The notes under the pieces: generated by a model
What the model saw: only the letters and a program-made list of their open reading frames with translations
Databases searched by the model: none
Told to the model about the DNA's origin: nothing
NCBI GenBank assembly: GCA_903906315.1
Contig: CAIVJW010000067.1
Span: 1-53,872 of the forward strand
DNA from: an uncultured delta proteobacterium
GTDB taxonomy: Bacteria; Myxococcota_A; Polyangia; Polyangiales; Polyangiaceae
Length of the DNA: 53,872 nucleotides
Direction: 5' to 3'
Made by a program: the position numbers and the translations under genes
Shown here: positions 1 through 7,920 of the stretch, one piece after another
How positions within the stretch are numbered: position 1 is the stretch's first letter
Layout of the letters: every line of letters begins with the position of its first letter

Positions 1-194
1 GCGCCGCCCGCGCCGCCCGCCGCGGTCGACGTCGACCCGCCGCCGGCCCCGCCGGGGTCGTCGCCGCCCGTGCCGTCGCCGAAGACCGTGACGCCCTTCG
101 CGCACGCGCCCCCGAACAGCACGGCGAACCCGAGCGCCGCGAGCCGCAGACGAAACGAAGCCGACCGCACCCCCAGAGAAGACATCGCCACCAT
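1..194 (-). CDS. Partial secreted protein / lipoprotein with Gly-rich linker (3' end outside window)
   Basis: Only the N-terminal ~65 residues are present. There are two in-frame starts, ATG at 194 and ATG at 185; the second gives a more typical signal peptide. A basic Arg-containing N-terminus is followed by a hydrophobic stretch ending in LFGGACAKG. The Cys could be the lipidation site, although Gly rather than Leu/Val at -3 makes the lipobox imperfect. After the Cys comes a Gly/Ser/Thr/Ala-rich linker (GGAGGGSTST type), the low-complexity spacer commonly seen after the lipidated Cys in Polyangia. The functional domain lies beyond the window, so function is unknown. It is divergent from the membrane protein starting at 329. 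Confidence 0.6.
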   Translation of the reverse strand, partial: MVAMSSLGVRSASFRLRLAALGFAVLFGGACAKGVTVFGDGTGGDDPGGAGGGSTSTAAGGAGG

Positions 195-253
195 GCTAAC
201 AGAGCCACGCCGCGTCGACGACCGCTGCGGCGCTCCGCGCGGGCGGCGCCCCT

Positions 254-261
254 GCTAGAGT
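254..261 (+). promoter_or_regulatory. -10-like element GCTAGAGT
   Basis: GCTAGAGT, preceded by T to give an extended TGnTAnnnT form, lies about 70 bp before the start of the membrane-protein gene at 329. It matches a -10 pattern seen before many genes in this window. No convincing -35 is seen at 17 bp. Transcription would start near 268. Confidence 0.35.
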
Positions 262-328
262 CGCGCGCGCCGCGGATGGGTCAGCCCGAACGGACACGGA
301 AGCAGCGGGGCGCGCGCGGAGGGGCGCC

Positions 329-2242
329 GTGGTGACGCTTGCGAGCCTCGTCGCGGTCCTCGGGCTGATCGGCCCGACCGCGATCTTCGTCGCCGGGCGC
401 GCGCGGAGCGACAGCCGTCCGTTCGAGGTCGCGCTCGACGTCCCGACGGGGCTCGCCGTCGACGTGCTCTCGGTGCTCGCGCTGGCCCTCGCGATGCCGC
501 TCGAGCGTGCCGCCATCGTGTCGCGGCTCGCGTGGCTCGCCGGGTCGGCCGTCGCGCTGCCCCACCTGCGCCGGGCCGGCCACGCGCGGTGGCCGCTCTC
601 CCTCGGTCGGCGCGAGACGGTGGCGGCTACGGCGGCCGCGGTCGTGGGCGTCGCGACGAGCCTCCTGCTCTCGGTCCCCTACGCGATCTGGGACCGCCGC
701 TGGCACACGCCCCTCGTGGCGTCGCTGCGCGGGCAGCGCCTGCCGTTCGTCAACGTCTACCAGCCTTCGATCGGCCTCTCGTACCACTTCGCCGGCGACG
801 TCGTCGCCGCGATGCTGCAAGCGTTCTCGCTCGACACGCTGCACGCGTCGCTCGCGCTCTCGCTCGCACACGACGCGATCTTCGGGCTGACCGGGCTCTT
901 CCTCGGGCTCTGGTTCGTCGACCTCGGGGCGCGACGCGCGGGCGTCGCCTCGCTCGGCGCCGCGTCCGTCTTGCTCACGGGCCCGCTCACGCTGTTCCGC
1001 GGCGGCACCGTGCGGCCGAGCGCCGGCTACTCGTGGTTCGCGTTCCAGACGCTGAGCTTCCGGCCGCACGTCGTGCTGGCCGGCCTCCTGCTCTGCGGCT
1101 TCTTCGGCGCGGTGCTGGCGCGCCTGCGCGACGAGCGCGCGCCGATCGCGTCGACCGCGCCGGCGCTGGTGCTGACGACGGCGCTGCTCGCGATCACCGA
1201 CGAGGCCTCGATCGGGCTCGCCGGGCTGTCCCTCGGGGTCGTGTGGCTCGCGCGGCCGGACGCCGTCCACCCGAGCCGGGCGCGCGGGATCGGGATCCTC
1301 GCCGCCCTCGGGCTCGCCCTGGGCGCGACGAACGTGATCTTCCACGGCGCGCTCGCGCCGGGCGCGCCCCGACAGCACCTCGCGATCGTCCCGTGGCGGC
1401 TGCCGGGCGTCGACGCGCCGAGCGTCGCGTTGCCATCGCCAGCCGGCTTCGAGCTGCTCGTGCAGGACCTCTGGCCGCTCGGCTGCGCCGTGATCGGCGG
1501 CCTCGCGCTCGCGCGGCGCGCGCACCTGCGCGGCGAGCGTGCGCCCGTCGGGTGGCTCGTGGTGCTGACGATCGCGTCCTCGTTCGCCCTGCTCCGCGTC
1601 GAGATCAACCGATCCGCCGGCGAGAGCCACCGCTTCGTCACCGCCGCGTCACTCCTCGCCGCCTTCCTCGCGGCGAGCTGGCTCGTGCAGCTCGGCGCCC
1701 GTCGCGCGACCGAGCCTTCGGTGGGCTTCGTCGCGCCGGCGCTGCTGGCGATCGGCCTCGCGCTGCCGGCCGTGTCGACGCTCGTGTGGACGATCGCGGT
1801 GGCGCCGGTGCAGGCCGACAAGGACCGCACGTTCTTCACCACCGAGCCGCTGCGCACCTCGAGCTGCCGCGACGCCGTCGGCGCGCGCTTCGGGGCGATC
1901 CCCACCACCGCGTACCTGTCGCGCCCGATCGCGTACCTCTACGCTGGTTGCCGGCCCGTCTTCACGCCAGGCACCGAGACGAACGGCTGGGCGCTCGGCG
2001 TCGGCTTCATCGAGGGCGGCCTCGCCGCGCTGCGCGAGCTCGACCGCGCGATGATCTGGCCTGCCGAGGCGCTGCCGGTGATCTGCCCGGTTGGCAAGGA
2101 CGTGGTCGCCGACCCGGTCTGCGACGACGCGCTCGCCGCCGGCGACTGCCACCCCGAGGGCAGCCGCGTCCTGCGGTGCAACCTCTCGGCGACCGACCGC
2201 GAAGCCTTGCTCGCCCGCGGCCGGGCCCGGCCGCGACGGTGA
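329..2242 (+). CDS. Polytopic integral membrane protein, possibly glycosyltransferase-like
   Basis: 637 residues with at least ten hydrophobic segments spread through residues ~1-490. The last ~140 residues form a soluble, Cys-containing domain (pairs such as SSC..AGC and CPVG..VCDD..GDCHPEG), so it is probably exported and disulfide-bonded. Multi-spanning helices, an early loop with acidic and aromatic residues and a soluble C-terminal domain recall ArnT/PMT-type lipid-linked-sugar glycosyltransferases, but I see no diagnostic DxD/ExD motif I would rely on. The start is GTG at 329 or the adjacent GTG at 332; the GGAGGGG at 318-324 is better spaced for 332. The gene is followed by a strong hairpin shared with the convergent downstream gene. 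Confidence 0.75.
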   Translation: MVTLASLVAVLGLIGPTAIFVAGRARSDSRPFEVALDVPTGLAVDVLSVLALALAMPLERAAIVSRLAWLAGSAVALPHLRRAGHARWPLSLGRRETVAATAAAVVGVATSLLLSVPYAIWDRRWHTPLVASLRGQRLPFVNVYQPSIGLSYHFAGDVVAAMLQAFSLDTLHASLALSLAHDAIFGLTGLFLGLWFVDLGARRAGVASLGAASVLLTGPLTLFRGGTVRPSAGYSWFAFQTLSFRPHVVLAGLLLCGFFGAVLARLRDERAPIASTAPALVLTTALLAITDEASIGLAGLSLGVVWLARPDAVHPSRARGIGILAALGLALGATNVIFHGALAPGAPRQHLAIVPWRLPGVDAPSVALPSPAGFELLVQDLWPLGCAVIGGLALARRAHLRGERAPVGWLVVLTIASSFALLRVEINRSAGESHRFVTAASLLAAFLAASWLVQLGARRATEPSVGFVAPALLAIGLALPAVSTLVWTIAVAPVQADKDRTFFTTEPLRTSSCRDAVGARFGAIPTTAYLSRPIAYLYAGCRPVFTPGTETNGWALGVGFIEGGLAALRELDRAMIWPAEALPVICPVGKDVVADPVCDDALAAGDCHPEGSRVLRCNLSATDREALLARGRARPRR

Positions 2243-2260
2243 CGCGCGACGCCCCGACCG

Positions 2261-2297
2261 CGCCGCGATCGCCCTGTAAGCAGGGGCGATCGCGGCG
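2261..2297. terminator. Bidirectional hairpin between convergent genes
   Basis: A perfect 14-bp stem (2261-2274 with 2284-2297) closes a 9-nt loop. The stem contains the palindrome CGATCG. It sits exactly midway between the stop codons of the genes ending at 2242 (+) and 2315 (-), 18 bases from each. There is no T-tract, so it would act as a strong structure or a Rho-assisted end in either direction. Confidence 0.7.
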
Positions 2298-2314
2298 GGT
2301 CCGACCGAGCGGCG

Positions 2315-2752
2315 TCAGCCCTCGGCAGCTGCGGTGACGGCGACGGCGACGTCGGCCGCGACCGGCGAGGCGGGCGCGGCCGCCGCGAGCACCGCGTCGA
2401 CGTCGACGCCTGCCGCGCGCAGGGCCTCGAGGATCTCGAGCCGGGCCGCGGTGAGCTCTTCGGTCTTCAACGCGACGCCGAGCGACTCGGCGAGCTCACC
2501 CGCGAGGGCGCGCGCGTCGTCGACGGTCTTGCGGAGCTTCTTCAGCTTGGCCGTCGCGGCCGTGTCGGTCGTGAGCGCGGGGAACGCGGACGTGGTCGCG
2601 TAGAGATCGGTCGCGACCGCAGCGAGGCCCGTGCTCGCGCGCTCGATCGCGCCGCACGCGGCGGCGCGATGATCGAGGGCCGCGAGCTCGCGCAGCGCCT
2701 TCTCGCGGACCGCCTCGCGCACGAAATCCGACAGGGGAGGGTTCTTCGCCAT
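2315..2752 (-). CDS. Small alpha-helical protein of unknown function
   Basis: 145 residues beginning MAKNPPLSDF. The body is predicted almost entirely helical, rich in Ala, Leu, Glu and Arg, with heptad-like spacing in residues ~60-115 (AKLKKLRKTV...). It ends in an Ala/Val-rich tail with Pro. There is no signal peptide or membrane segment, so it is probably cytosolic. The ATG start is supported by a GAGGTG ribosome-binding site 8-9 nt upstream. It is divergently transcribed from the DUF2267 gene. I do not recognise a family; the composition suits a coiled-coil or phasin-like protein, which is speculative. Confidence 0.65.
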   Translation of the reverse strand: MAKNPPLSDFVREAVREKALRELAALDHRAAACGAIERASTGLAAVATDLYATTSAFPALTTDTAATAKLKKLRKTVDDARALAGELAESLGVALKTEELTAARLEILEALRAAGVDVDAVLAAAAPASPVAADVAVAVTAAAEG

Positions 2753-2795
2753 GACAGGTTCACCTCGTGGTGCGCCCGGAGGGCGCGGGGCGCGC

Positions 2796-2824
2796 AACCT
2801 AGCGAAGCCGGCCGGGCTGCGCAA
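2796..2824 (-). promoter_or_regulatory. Promoter TTGCGC-N17-TAGGTT
   Basis: Reading the minus strand, TTGCGC (2824-2819) is followed by exactly 17 bp and TAGGTT (2801-2796), the latter inside the recurrent GCTAnnnT context. It lies ~45 bp before the ATG of the 2315-2752 gene. Good housekeeping-sigma candidate. Confidence 0.5.
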
Positions 2825-2878
2825 GCGTTCAGGCGCGAAGCGCGGCAGGTCGATCGAGGTCGAGCGGCGCGCCGGGCC

Positions 2879-2907
2879 TTGAGCGCGGGCTCGCGAGGAC
2901 ACAGGTT
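2879..2907 (+). promoter_or_regulatory. Candidate promoter TTGAGC-N17-CAGGTT
   Basis: TTGAGC (2879-2884), 17 bp, CAGGTT (2902-2907), about 94 bp before the DUF2267 gene. The -10 differs by one base from the TAGGTT of the divergent promoter nearby. Confidence 0.35.
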
Positions 2908-3000
2908 CTCCGCCGCGGCTGCGCGTCCCGAGACGGGCCTCGCGCCCCGCCGCTGAACGGGCGACGGCGCGGGCGGCGCGCCGCCGCGGGAGGGAACACC

Positions 3001-3639
3001 ATGGACCTCGATCGCTGGATGGAGGAAGCGGCGGCACGCGCGGCGCTCGGCTCGCCGGCCGACGCGGATCGCATGCTGCGGGCGACGCTGGCGACGCTCG
3101 GACAATGCCTCGTCGCCGAGGAGGCGGACGCGGTCGCGCGCGAGCTGCCCGCGGCGCTCGCGGAGGTGCTGCGCGGAGCCCGCTACGAGCGCGATTTCGA
3201 CCCCGACGAGCTCTTCGAGCGCGTGGCCCGCCGCGAGGCGACGAGCCTGGGCTTCGCGCGCGAGCACGCGTTGGTGGTCTGTCAGCTCGTCGCCGAGTCG
3301 CTGCGCCCCGAGGTGATCGTGCGCCTCGGCAAGCACCTCGGTCCTGCCTGGGCCGGCCTCCTCGCCCCCCGCGCGCCGAGCCGACCGCCCCCTGGCCGCA
3401 CCGCGCGGTCCGAGCCCCGCTCCCGGCCGCGCGACAGCCTCGCCGAAGCACGGCCCGGCAGCCGCCGCCCGCTCGCCGAGGGGCGGCCCGAGGGCGCCCA
3501 CACCGAGTCGGTCGCGCGCAGCGACGATCCGCACGGCGACACGAAGCTATCGAGCGCGCGCGGGCTCACGCAGGAGCGCGACCGCGAGAGCCTCGCCGAG
3601 GGGCACCCGGGGCCGCGAAGGACGCTCGGCGACGCTTGA
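3001..3639 (+). CDS. DUF2267 family protein with repetitive hydrophilic tail
   Basis: 212 residues. Residues ~15-120 match the DUF2267 pattern: a helix of the type ADRMLRATLATLGQCL, then EADAVARELPAALAEVL, a FDPDELFERVA segment and a second helical pair ending near PEVIVRLGKHLGPAW. This family has no assigned enzymatic activity and often occurs with stress-related genes. From ~125 on the protein is Pro/Arg/Ser-rich and disordered. It contains an imperfect repeat: SLAEARPGSRRPLAE at ~146-160 and SLAEGHPGPRRTLGD at ~197-211. The ATG is preceded by GGAGGG at the right distance. Probably cytosolic. Confidence 0.8.
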   Translation: MDLDRWMEEAAARAALGSPADADRMLRATLATLGQCLVAEEADAVARELPAALAEVLRGARYERDFDPDELFERVARREATSLGFAREHALVVCQLVAESLRPEVIVRLGKHLGPAWAGLLAPRAPSRPPPGRTARSEPRSRPRDSLAEARPGSRRPLAEGRPEGAHTESVARSDDPHGDTKLSSARGLTQERDRESLAEGHPGPRRTLGDA

Positions 3640-3795
3640 GCGCACCGCGGTCACCGGCGCGGCGCGAGCCACGCGGGCTCGCACGATCCGGCGCCGGGAG
3701 CGACGACGCCAGCGCGCCGGGCGCGTCGAGATCGTGCTCGGAGAGCCCAGGAAATGGACCATCGCAAGGCCAGCGGGCGCACCCCGTGCTAGCAA

Positions 3796-3824
3796 TTGCG
3801 GTGATCTGCGGGTCGGCGTAGGGT
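3796..3824 (+). promoter_or_regulatory. Promoter TTGCGG-N17-TAGGGT
   Basis: TTGCGG (3796-3801), exactly 17 bp, TAGGGT (3819-3824), ~48 bp before the PAP2 gene start. It has the same architecture as the promoter at 2796-2824. Confidence 0.45.
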
Positions 3825-3872
3825 CGCCTCGCGTTCGGCCCGCCCCGGGCGTGATCGAGAGCGAGGACCTTG

Positions 3873-4949
3873 GTGCAGCCGGAGTCAGGACCCTTTGGCC
3901 CGCGAGCGAGCGAGGCGACCGCCGAGGCGCCGCCCGACGTCGCCTCTTCGCCGGTAGGGCTCGTCGCCGGCACCGCACCGTGGGGGGCGCGCGCGGACGT
4001 GCTCCGCCAGGCGCTGGGGCTGTTCGGCCTGCAGGACGGGCTGATGCTCGGGTACTTGACGATCGTGAGCTTGCTCGTCGCGAGCACGCCCGACGGCCCG
4101 GTCCGCACGCTCGCCGGTCGGCTGCTGCTCTGCTGCGTCACCGCGCAGCTCGCGGCGTGCGTCGTCGCGCGCGCCGGCCAGCGCCGCGTCGGCCTGCTGC
4201 GATCGTCGTTCTACCGGCTCCTCGTGGTCGGCGTGCTGCTCGAGACGTACCTGATGCTGCGGCACGTGCTGCCGCTCGTCCGACCCGACACGGTGGACGC
4301 CAAGCTCCTCGCGCTCGACCTCCGCCTGTTCGGGGTCGAGCCGGCGCTCTGGCTGGAGCGGATCAACACCCGCCCCGTGATCGAGTGGTTCTCGTTCTTT
4401 TACTTCAGCTACTTCACGATCTGCACGGTTTACATGATCGCGCTCGTGTGGGTCCTCCCGCCCTCGCGACGGACCGCCGAGTTCGCGGTCGGCACGACGC
4501 TCGTCTTCGGCCTGGGCCAGCTCGGCTACCTGGCCGTGCCCGGCTACGGGCCCGTGCGTCACCTCGCCGAGCAGTTCGCCGGGCCGCTCGACGGCGGCTT
4601 CTGGTGGAGCTGCGTGGCGACGACGGTCGAGGACGCCGGCGCGCTGAAGGACATCTTCCCGTCGCTCCACACGGCCGTGCCGATGTGGTTCACGCTCTTC
4701 GCGGTGAACCAGGCGCGCACCGACCGGCGCTGGCGCTGGGTCGCGGCGGTCACGGGCTTCTTCGCGTGCAACATCGTCGTGTCGACGATGCTGCTCCGGT
4801 GGCACTACGCGATCGACGTGGTCGCGGGCCTGACGCTGGCGATCACGGCCGGCGTCGTCACGCCCAAGCTCGTCCGGTGGGAGGAGCGCGTGCGCGCCGC
4901 CTACCACCTGCCGGGGCCGTGGGCGTTCGCCGCGCGGCGCGGCAAGTAG
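3873..4949 (+). CDS. PAP2-superfamily membrane phosphatase / inositolphosphotransferase-like
   Basis: About 358 residues. The first ~30 are polar and cytoplasmic; several transmembrane helices follow. The C-terminal half carries the phosphatidic acid phosphatase type 2 signature: PSLHTAVP (PSxH) and, ~50 residues later, RWHYAIDVVAG (the SR....HxxxD motif in relaxed form, as in AUR1-type members). These enzymes cleave or transfer lipid phosphate esters at the membrane. GTG at 3873 is preferred over TTG at 3870 because GAGGA at 3863-3867 then has a 5-nt spacer. The gene ends 3 bp from the stop of the convergent DUF885 gene. Confidence 0.85.
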   Translation: MQPESGPFGPRASEATAEAPPDVASSPVGLVAGTAPWGARADVLRQALGLFGLQDGLMLGYLTIVSLLVASTPDGPVRTLAGRLLLCCVTAQLAACVVARAGQRRVGLLRSSFYRLLVVGVLLETYLMLRHVLPLVRPDTVDAKLLALDLRLFGVEPALWLERINTRPVIEWFSFFYFSYFTICTVYMIALVWVLPPSRRTAEFAVGTTLVFGLGQLGYLAVPGYGPVRHLAEQFAGPLDGGFWWSCVATTVEDAGALKDIFPSLHTAVPMWFTLFAVNQARTDRRWRWVAAVTGFFACNIVVSTMLLRWHYAIDVVAGLTLAITAGVVTPKLVRWEERVRAAYHLPGPWAFAARRGK

Positions 4950-4952
4950 CCT

Positions 4953-6650
4953 TCAGGCAGGCGCGTCGAGCACCAGCTCGCGCAGCAGCTCGAGACCGAC
5001 GGACCCCGTGCCGAGCACGCGGCCGTGGAAGTCCTTCGGGTCGAAGGCGTCGCCCGCGCGCCGCCGCGCCTCGCGACGCAGCTCCAGAATGACGCGCTCG
5101 CCGACCTTGTAGGAGATGGCCTGGCCCGGCCACCCGAGGTAGCGCGTGACCTCGCTGGTCGCGTGATCGAGCGAGAGGAAGGCGCGTTCGTGCATCATCT
5201 CGACGGCGATGTCGTAGTCCCAGACACGGCCCGCGTGCGGCTCGCCGGCGGGGATCGCGAGGCCGAGGTGCAGGCCGATGTCGACCACGACGCGGCACGC
5301 GCGCATCAGCTTGGCCGCGAGCATCCCGAGCACGTACTCGGGCCGCTCGAGGTAGCCGAGCTCGTGCATCAGCTGCTCGGCGTAGAGCGCCCAGCCCTCG
5401 GCGTGGCCGGAGTACATGACGAACAGCCGGTGCAGGCGGCTCAGCCGATCCGCCAGGTGGACCGCGAGGCCGCACTGGAGGTGATGGCCGGGGAAGCCCT
5501 CGTGGTAGGCCGTCGTGACCTCGCTCCACAGGGGGAAACGCGTGAGGTCGCCGGGCGCGTACCAGACCGTGCCGGGGCGCGAGAAGTCCTCGCTCGGCGG
5601 GACGTAGTACGCGCCGAGCGCGCCGCCGGGCGGGGCCATGCGGACCTCGAGGCGGCGCAGCGGATCGGGGATGTCGAAGTGGTGGCCGGCGAGATCGGCG
5701 AGGGCCCGGTCCTGACGTTCGCGCATGGTCGCGAGGAACTCGTCGCGGCTCGAAGCGCTGCGGGACGGGTCGGACTCGAGCCGCGCCACGACCTCGCGCG
5801 CCGACGCGCCCGGCACGATCTCGGCCGCGACGCGGGCCAGCTCGGCCTCGATCGCGCGCACCTCGGTCCACCCCCAGGCGTAGGTCTCCTCGGGGTCGAT
5901 CGTGGTGCCGAGGAAGCGCGAAGCGGCGTGCACGTAGCGGTCGCGGCCGACCGGGTCGGCCTCGCGCGCGGCGGGCAGGTACACCGCCTCGAGCCAATCG
6001 GCGAGCTCGGCGAACGCGCGGCGCGCGGCCCCGACGCCCGCCTCGAGGCGCGCGGCGGCCGCGACGTCGGCGAACGGGAGGGCGGCGTACGCGGCCGAGA
6101 GCGTGCCGAAGTACGACTCGCCCCCCGCGTTCACACGCGCCTGTTCGAGGACCGCGCGCACCTGACGCCGGGCCACGACCTCGCCGCGGCGACGCCCCTC
6201 GTCGAGCCGGTCGCGGTAGCCCCGCGCGGCCTCACCGAGGGCCTCGAGGCGCGCGACGACGGCGGCCCAGCCCTCGGCCGTCGACGTGTCCATCAGGTCG
6301 AAGACCATGCGGAGGTGCTGCGGCGTCGAGTCGATGTTGTTGAGGTCGAGCCAGTGCTCACCGCGCGCGTGGTCGGTGAGGCGCTCGTCGAGGAACGCCT
6401 CCATCACGCGGGCCGCGAGGCGCTCCCACCGGTCGGTCGCGGGCGGCAGCGCGCGGAGGCGATCGCGGAAGCCCGCCAGGAGCGCGGCCATGCGCGAGAC
6501 GCCGGCGGGGCCGAGGTCGCCGAAGCGGTGGTCGTGGCCGGGGACGCCGACCATCGTGGCCTGGATCGGCGCGGCCTCGGCGAGGGCGAAGACGAGCTCG
6601 TCGGCGAGGGAGAAGACGGGACCGGTCTCGGGGCGCTGGGGGCGGGTCAC
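4953..6650 (-). CDS. DUF885 family (putative zinc metallopeptidase-like) protein
   Basis: 565 residues, full length for DUF885. The zinc-site region YHEGFPGHHLQ is at 382-392 (His383, Glu384 and His389/His390 as likely ligands or catalytic residues). Downstream Glu418 sits in HAEGWALYAEQLMHELG, the second family hallmark. The N-terminus has no signal peptide, so it is probably cytosolic. Related proteins are distant metallopeptidase relatives with few characterised members. GTG at 6650 follows a -10 box by only 6 nt with no Shine-Dalgarno sequence, suggesting a leaderless message. Confidence 0.85.
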   Translation of the reverse strand: MTRPQRPETGPVFSLADELVFALAEAAPIQATMVGVPGHDHRFGDLGPAGVSRMAALLAGFRDRLRALPPATDRWERLAARVMEAFLDERLTDHARGEHWLDLNNIDSTPQHLRMVFDLMDTSTAEGWAAVVARLEALGEAARGYRDRLDEGRRRGEVVARRQVRAVLEQARVNAGGESYFGTLSAAYAALPFADVAAAARLEAGVGAARRAFAELADWLEAVYLPAAREADPVGRDRYVHAASRFLGTTIDPEETYAWGWTEVRAIEAELARVAAEIVPGASAREVVARLESDPSRSASSRDEFLATMRERQDRALADLAGHHFDIPDPLRRLEVRMAPPGGALGAYYVPPSEDFSRPGTVWYAPGDLTRFPLWSEVTTAYHEGFPGHHLQCGLAVHLADRLSRLHRLFVMYSGHAEGWALYAEQLMHELGYLERPEYVLGMLAAKLMRACRVVVDIGLHLGLAIPAGEPHAGRVWDYDIAVEMMHERAFLSLDHATSEVTRYLGWPGQAISYKVGERVILELRREARRRAGDAFDPKDFHGRVLGTGSVGLELLRELVLDAPA

Positions 6651-6656
6651 GGCCGA

Positions 6657-6664
6657 ACCGTAGC
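6657..6664 (-). promoter_or_regulatory. -10 element GCTACGGT, leaderless start
   Basis: On the minus strand GCTACGGT ends 6 nt before the GTG start of the DUF885 gene, placing the transcription start at or next to the start codon. The same octamer precedes the helicase gene at 53799. Confidence 0.45.
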
Positions 6665-6822
6665 GTCAACCCGGGGGTGCGAGGAAGGCGCGGATCGGGG
6701 GCGCGACGCCCGGGGGATCGTTCTGCCGGACGAGGCGCAAGCGGCGGTCGCGAGGCAGACGGCGGCCGCTCACCCGCTGCGCGCGCCACGACCGCGCGGC
6801 GCAGGCGAGCGCCACCAGACCG

Positions 6823-7842
6823 TCACGGCTGCGCGGGCGGAGGCCAGCGGCCGAGCGCGCGGAGCACGAGGTCCGGCCGATCGCTCTGCAGGGCGTCGTA
6901 GCCCGCGGCGTACTTCGCGCCGTAGCCCGAGCCGTCGCCCGTGAGGCCCGCGCCGAGGTCGACCGCGAAGACGTCGGTGAAGGCGCGGTTCTTCGCGGCG
7001 TGGATCGGGGGCACCACCTCGGCGGCGTCGGAGGACGAGTCGACCTCCACGATCACGGGCGGGTGCGCGGCGAAGTGGCCGAGCTGCGAGGCGACCTCGG
7101 CGGCGGTGGCGATGCGGATCATCGTGACGAGCTTGGGCTCGAGCGCGATCGCGGCGTCGATCTTGTCCACCGACGAGGTGTCGAAGATCGCCCAGTCGAG
7201 CGTGCCGGTCTTCTGGATGGCGGCGACGAGCAGATCGACGCGATCGGTCTTGTTCGCGTCGACGAGGACGTGGACCTTGCCCTTCGCCGCCTCGAGGACC
7301 TCCTCGAGCGTCGGCACGCCCTCGCACGAGAAATCGCCCGGCGTGTCGGGGCTCTCGAGGTGCAGCGCGCGGATCTCGGCGAGCGTCCGATCGGACACGG
7401 CGCCGGTCCCGTCGGTCGTGCGATCGAGCTCCGGGTCGTGGAGGTTCACCAGCACGCCGTCCTTCGTGGGGCGCGGATCGGTCTCCACGAAGTCGATCCC
7501 GAGGACGATCGCCGCGCGCACCGCCGCGAGCGAGTCCTCGGGCGCGAGGACGCCGAGCTCGCCGCCGGCGCCGCGGTGACCGCAGACGAGCTTCGCCGTG
7601 CAGGTGGGGTCGGTCGCGCAGCCGACGGGCGTCGCGCTCACGCGCACGGGCGCCCTCGTCGCGGTGCAGTCGAAGAGCGACGGATCGAGGACGGGCGCGG
7701 GGCCGCCTCCGCCCGCGCCGCCCGCGCCGCCGCCACCGGTCGCGGTCGAGGCCGAGGTCGACGACGACGCCGGCGCGCCCTCCGAGGAGCACCCGACGAC
7801 CGCCGCGGCGAACAGCGCGCCGATCACTCCACGGATCCACAT
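6823..7842 (-). CDS. Glycerophosphodiester phosphodiesterase family lipoprotein
   Basis: 339 residues from the ATG at 7842, giving MWIRGV..., a hydrophobic core and lipobox VVGC (Cys18). A Ser/Thr/Gly-rich linker (~20-48) follows. The GDPD domain begins at CGHRGAGG (catalytic His), then EDSLAAVRAAIVLGIDFVETD with metal-binding Glu/Asp and LHDPELDRTTDG with the second His. This enzyme class hydrolyses glycerophosphodiesters to glycerol-3-phosphate and an alcohol; here it would act outside the cytoplasmic membrane. The frame stays open to 7911, but the lipoprotein signal sets the start at 7842. There is no Shine-Dalgarno sequence; a promoter lies 7 nt upstream. Confidence 0.85.
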   Translation of the reverse strand: MWIRGVIGALFAAAVVGCSSEGAPASSSTSASTATGGGGAGGAGGGGPAPVLDPSLFDCTATRAPVRVSATPVGCATDPTCTAKLVCGHRGAGGELGVLAPEDSLAAVRAAIVLGIDFVETDPRPTKDGVLVNLHDPELDRTTDGTGAVSDRTLAEIRALHLESPDTPGDFSCEGVPTLEEVLEAAKGKVHVLVDANKTDRVDLLVAAIQKTGTLDWAIFDTSSVDKIDAAIALEPKLVTMIRIATAAEVASQLGHFAAHPPVIVEVDSSSDAAEVVPPIHAAKNRAFTDVFAVDLGAGLTGDGSGYGAKYAAGYDALQSDRPDLVLRALGRWPPPAQP

Positions 7843-7849
7843 GCGCGCG

Positions 7850-7879
7850 ATTGTCGCGTCCGGCCGCCCCTCGGCGCAA
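7850..7879 (-). promoter_or_regulatory. Promoter TTGCGC-N18-GACAAT, near-leaderless
   Basis: Minus strand: TTGCGC (7879-7874), 18 bp, GACAAT (7855-7850), then 7 nt to the ATG of the GDPD gene. Transcription would start at or beside the start codon. Confidence 0.45.
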
Positions 7880-7920
7880 TCGCTACCGGGGCGCAGCGCC
7901 GCCGGAGCCACGCGGGCGGA

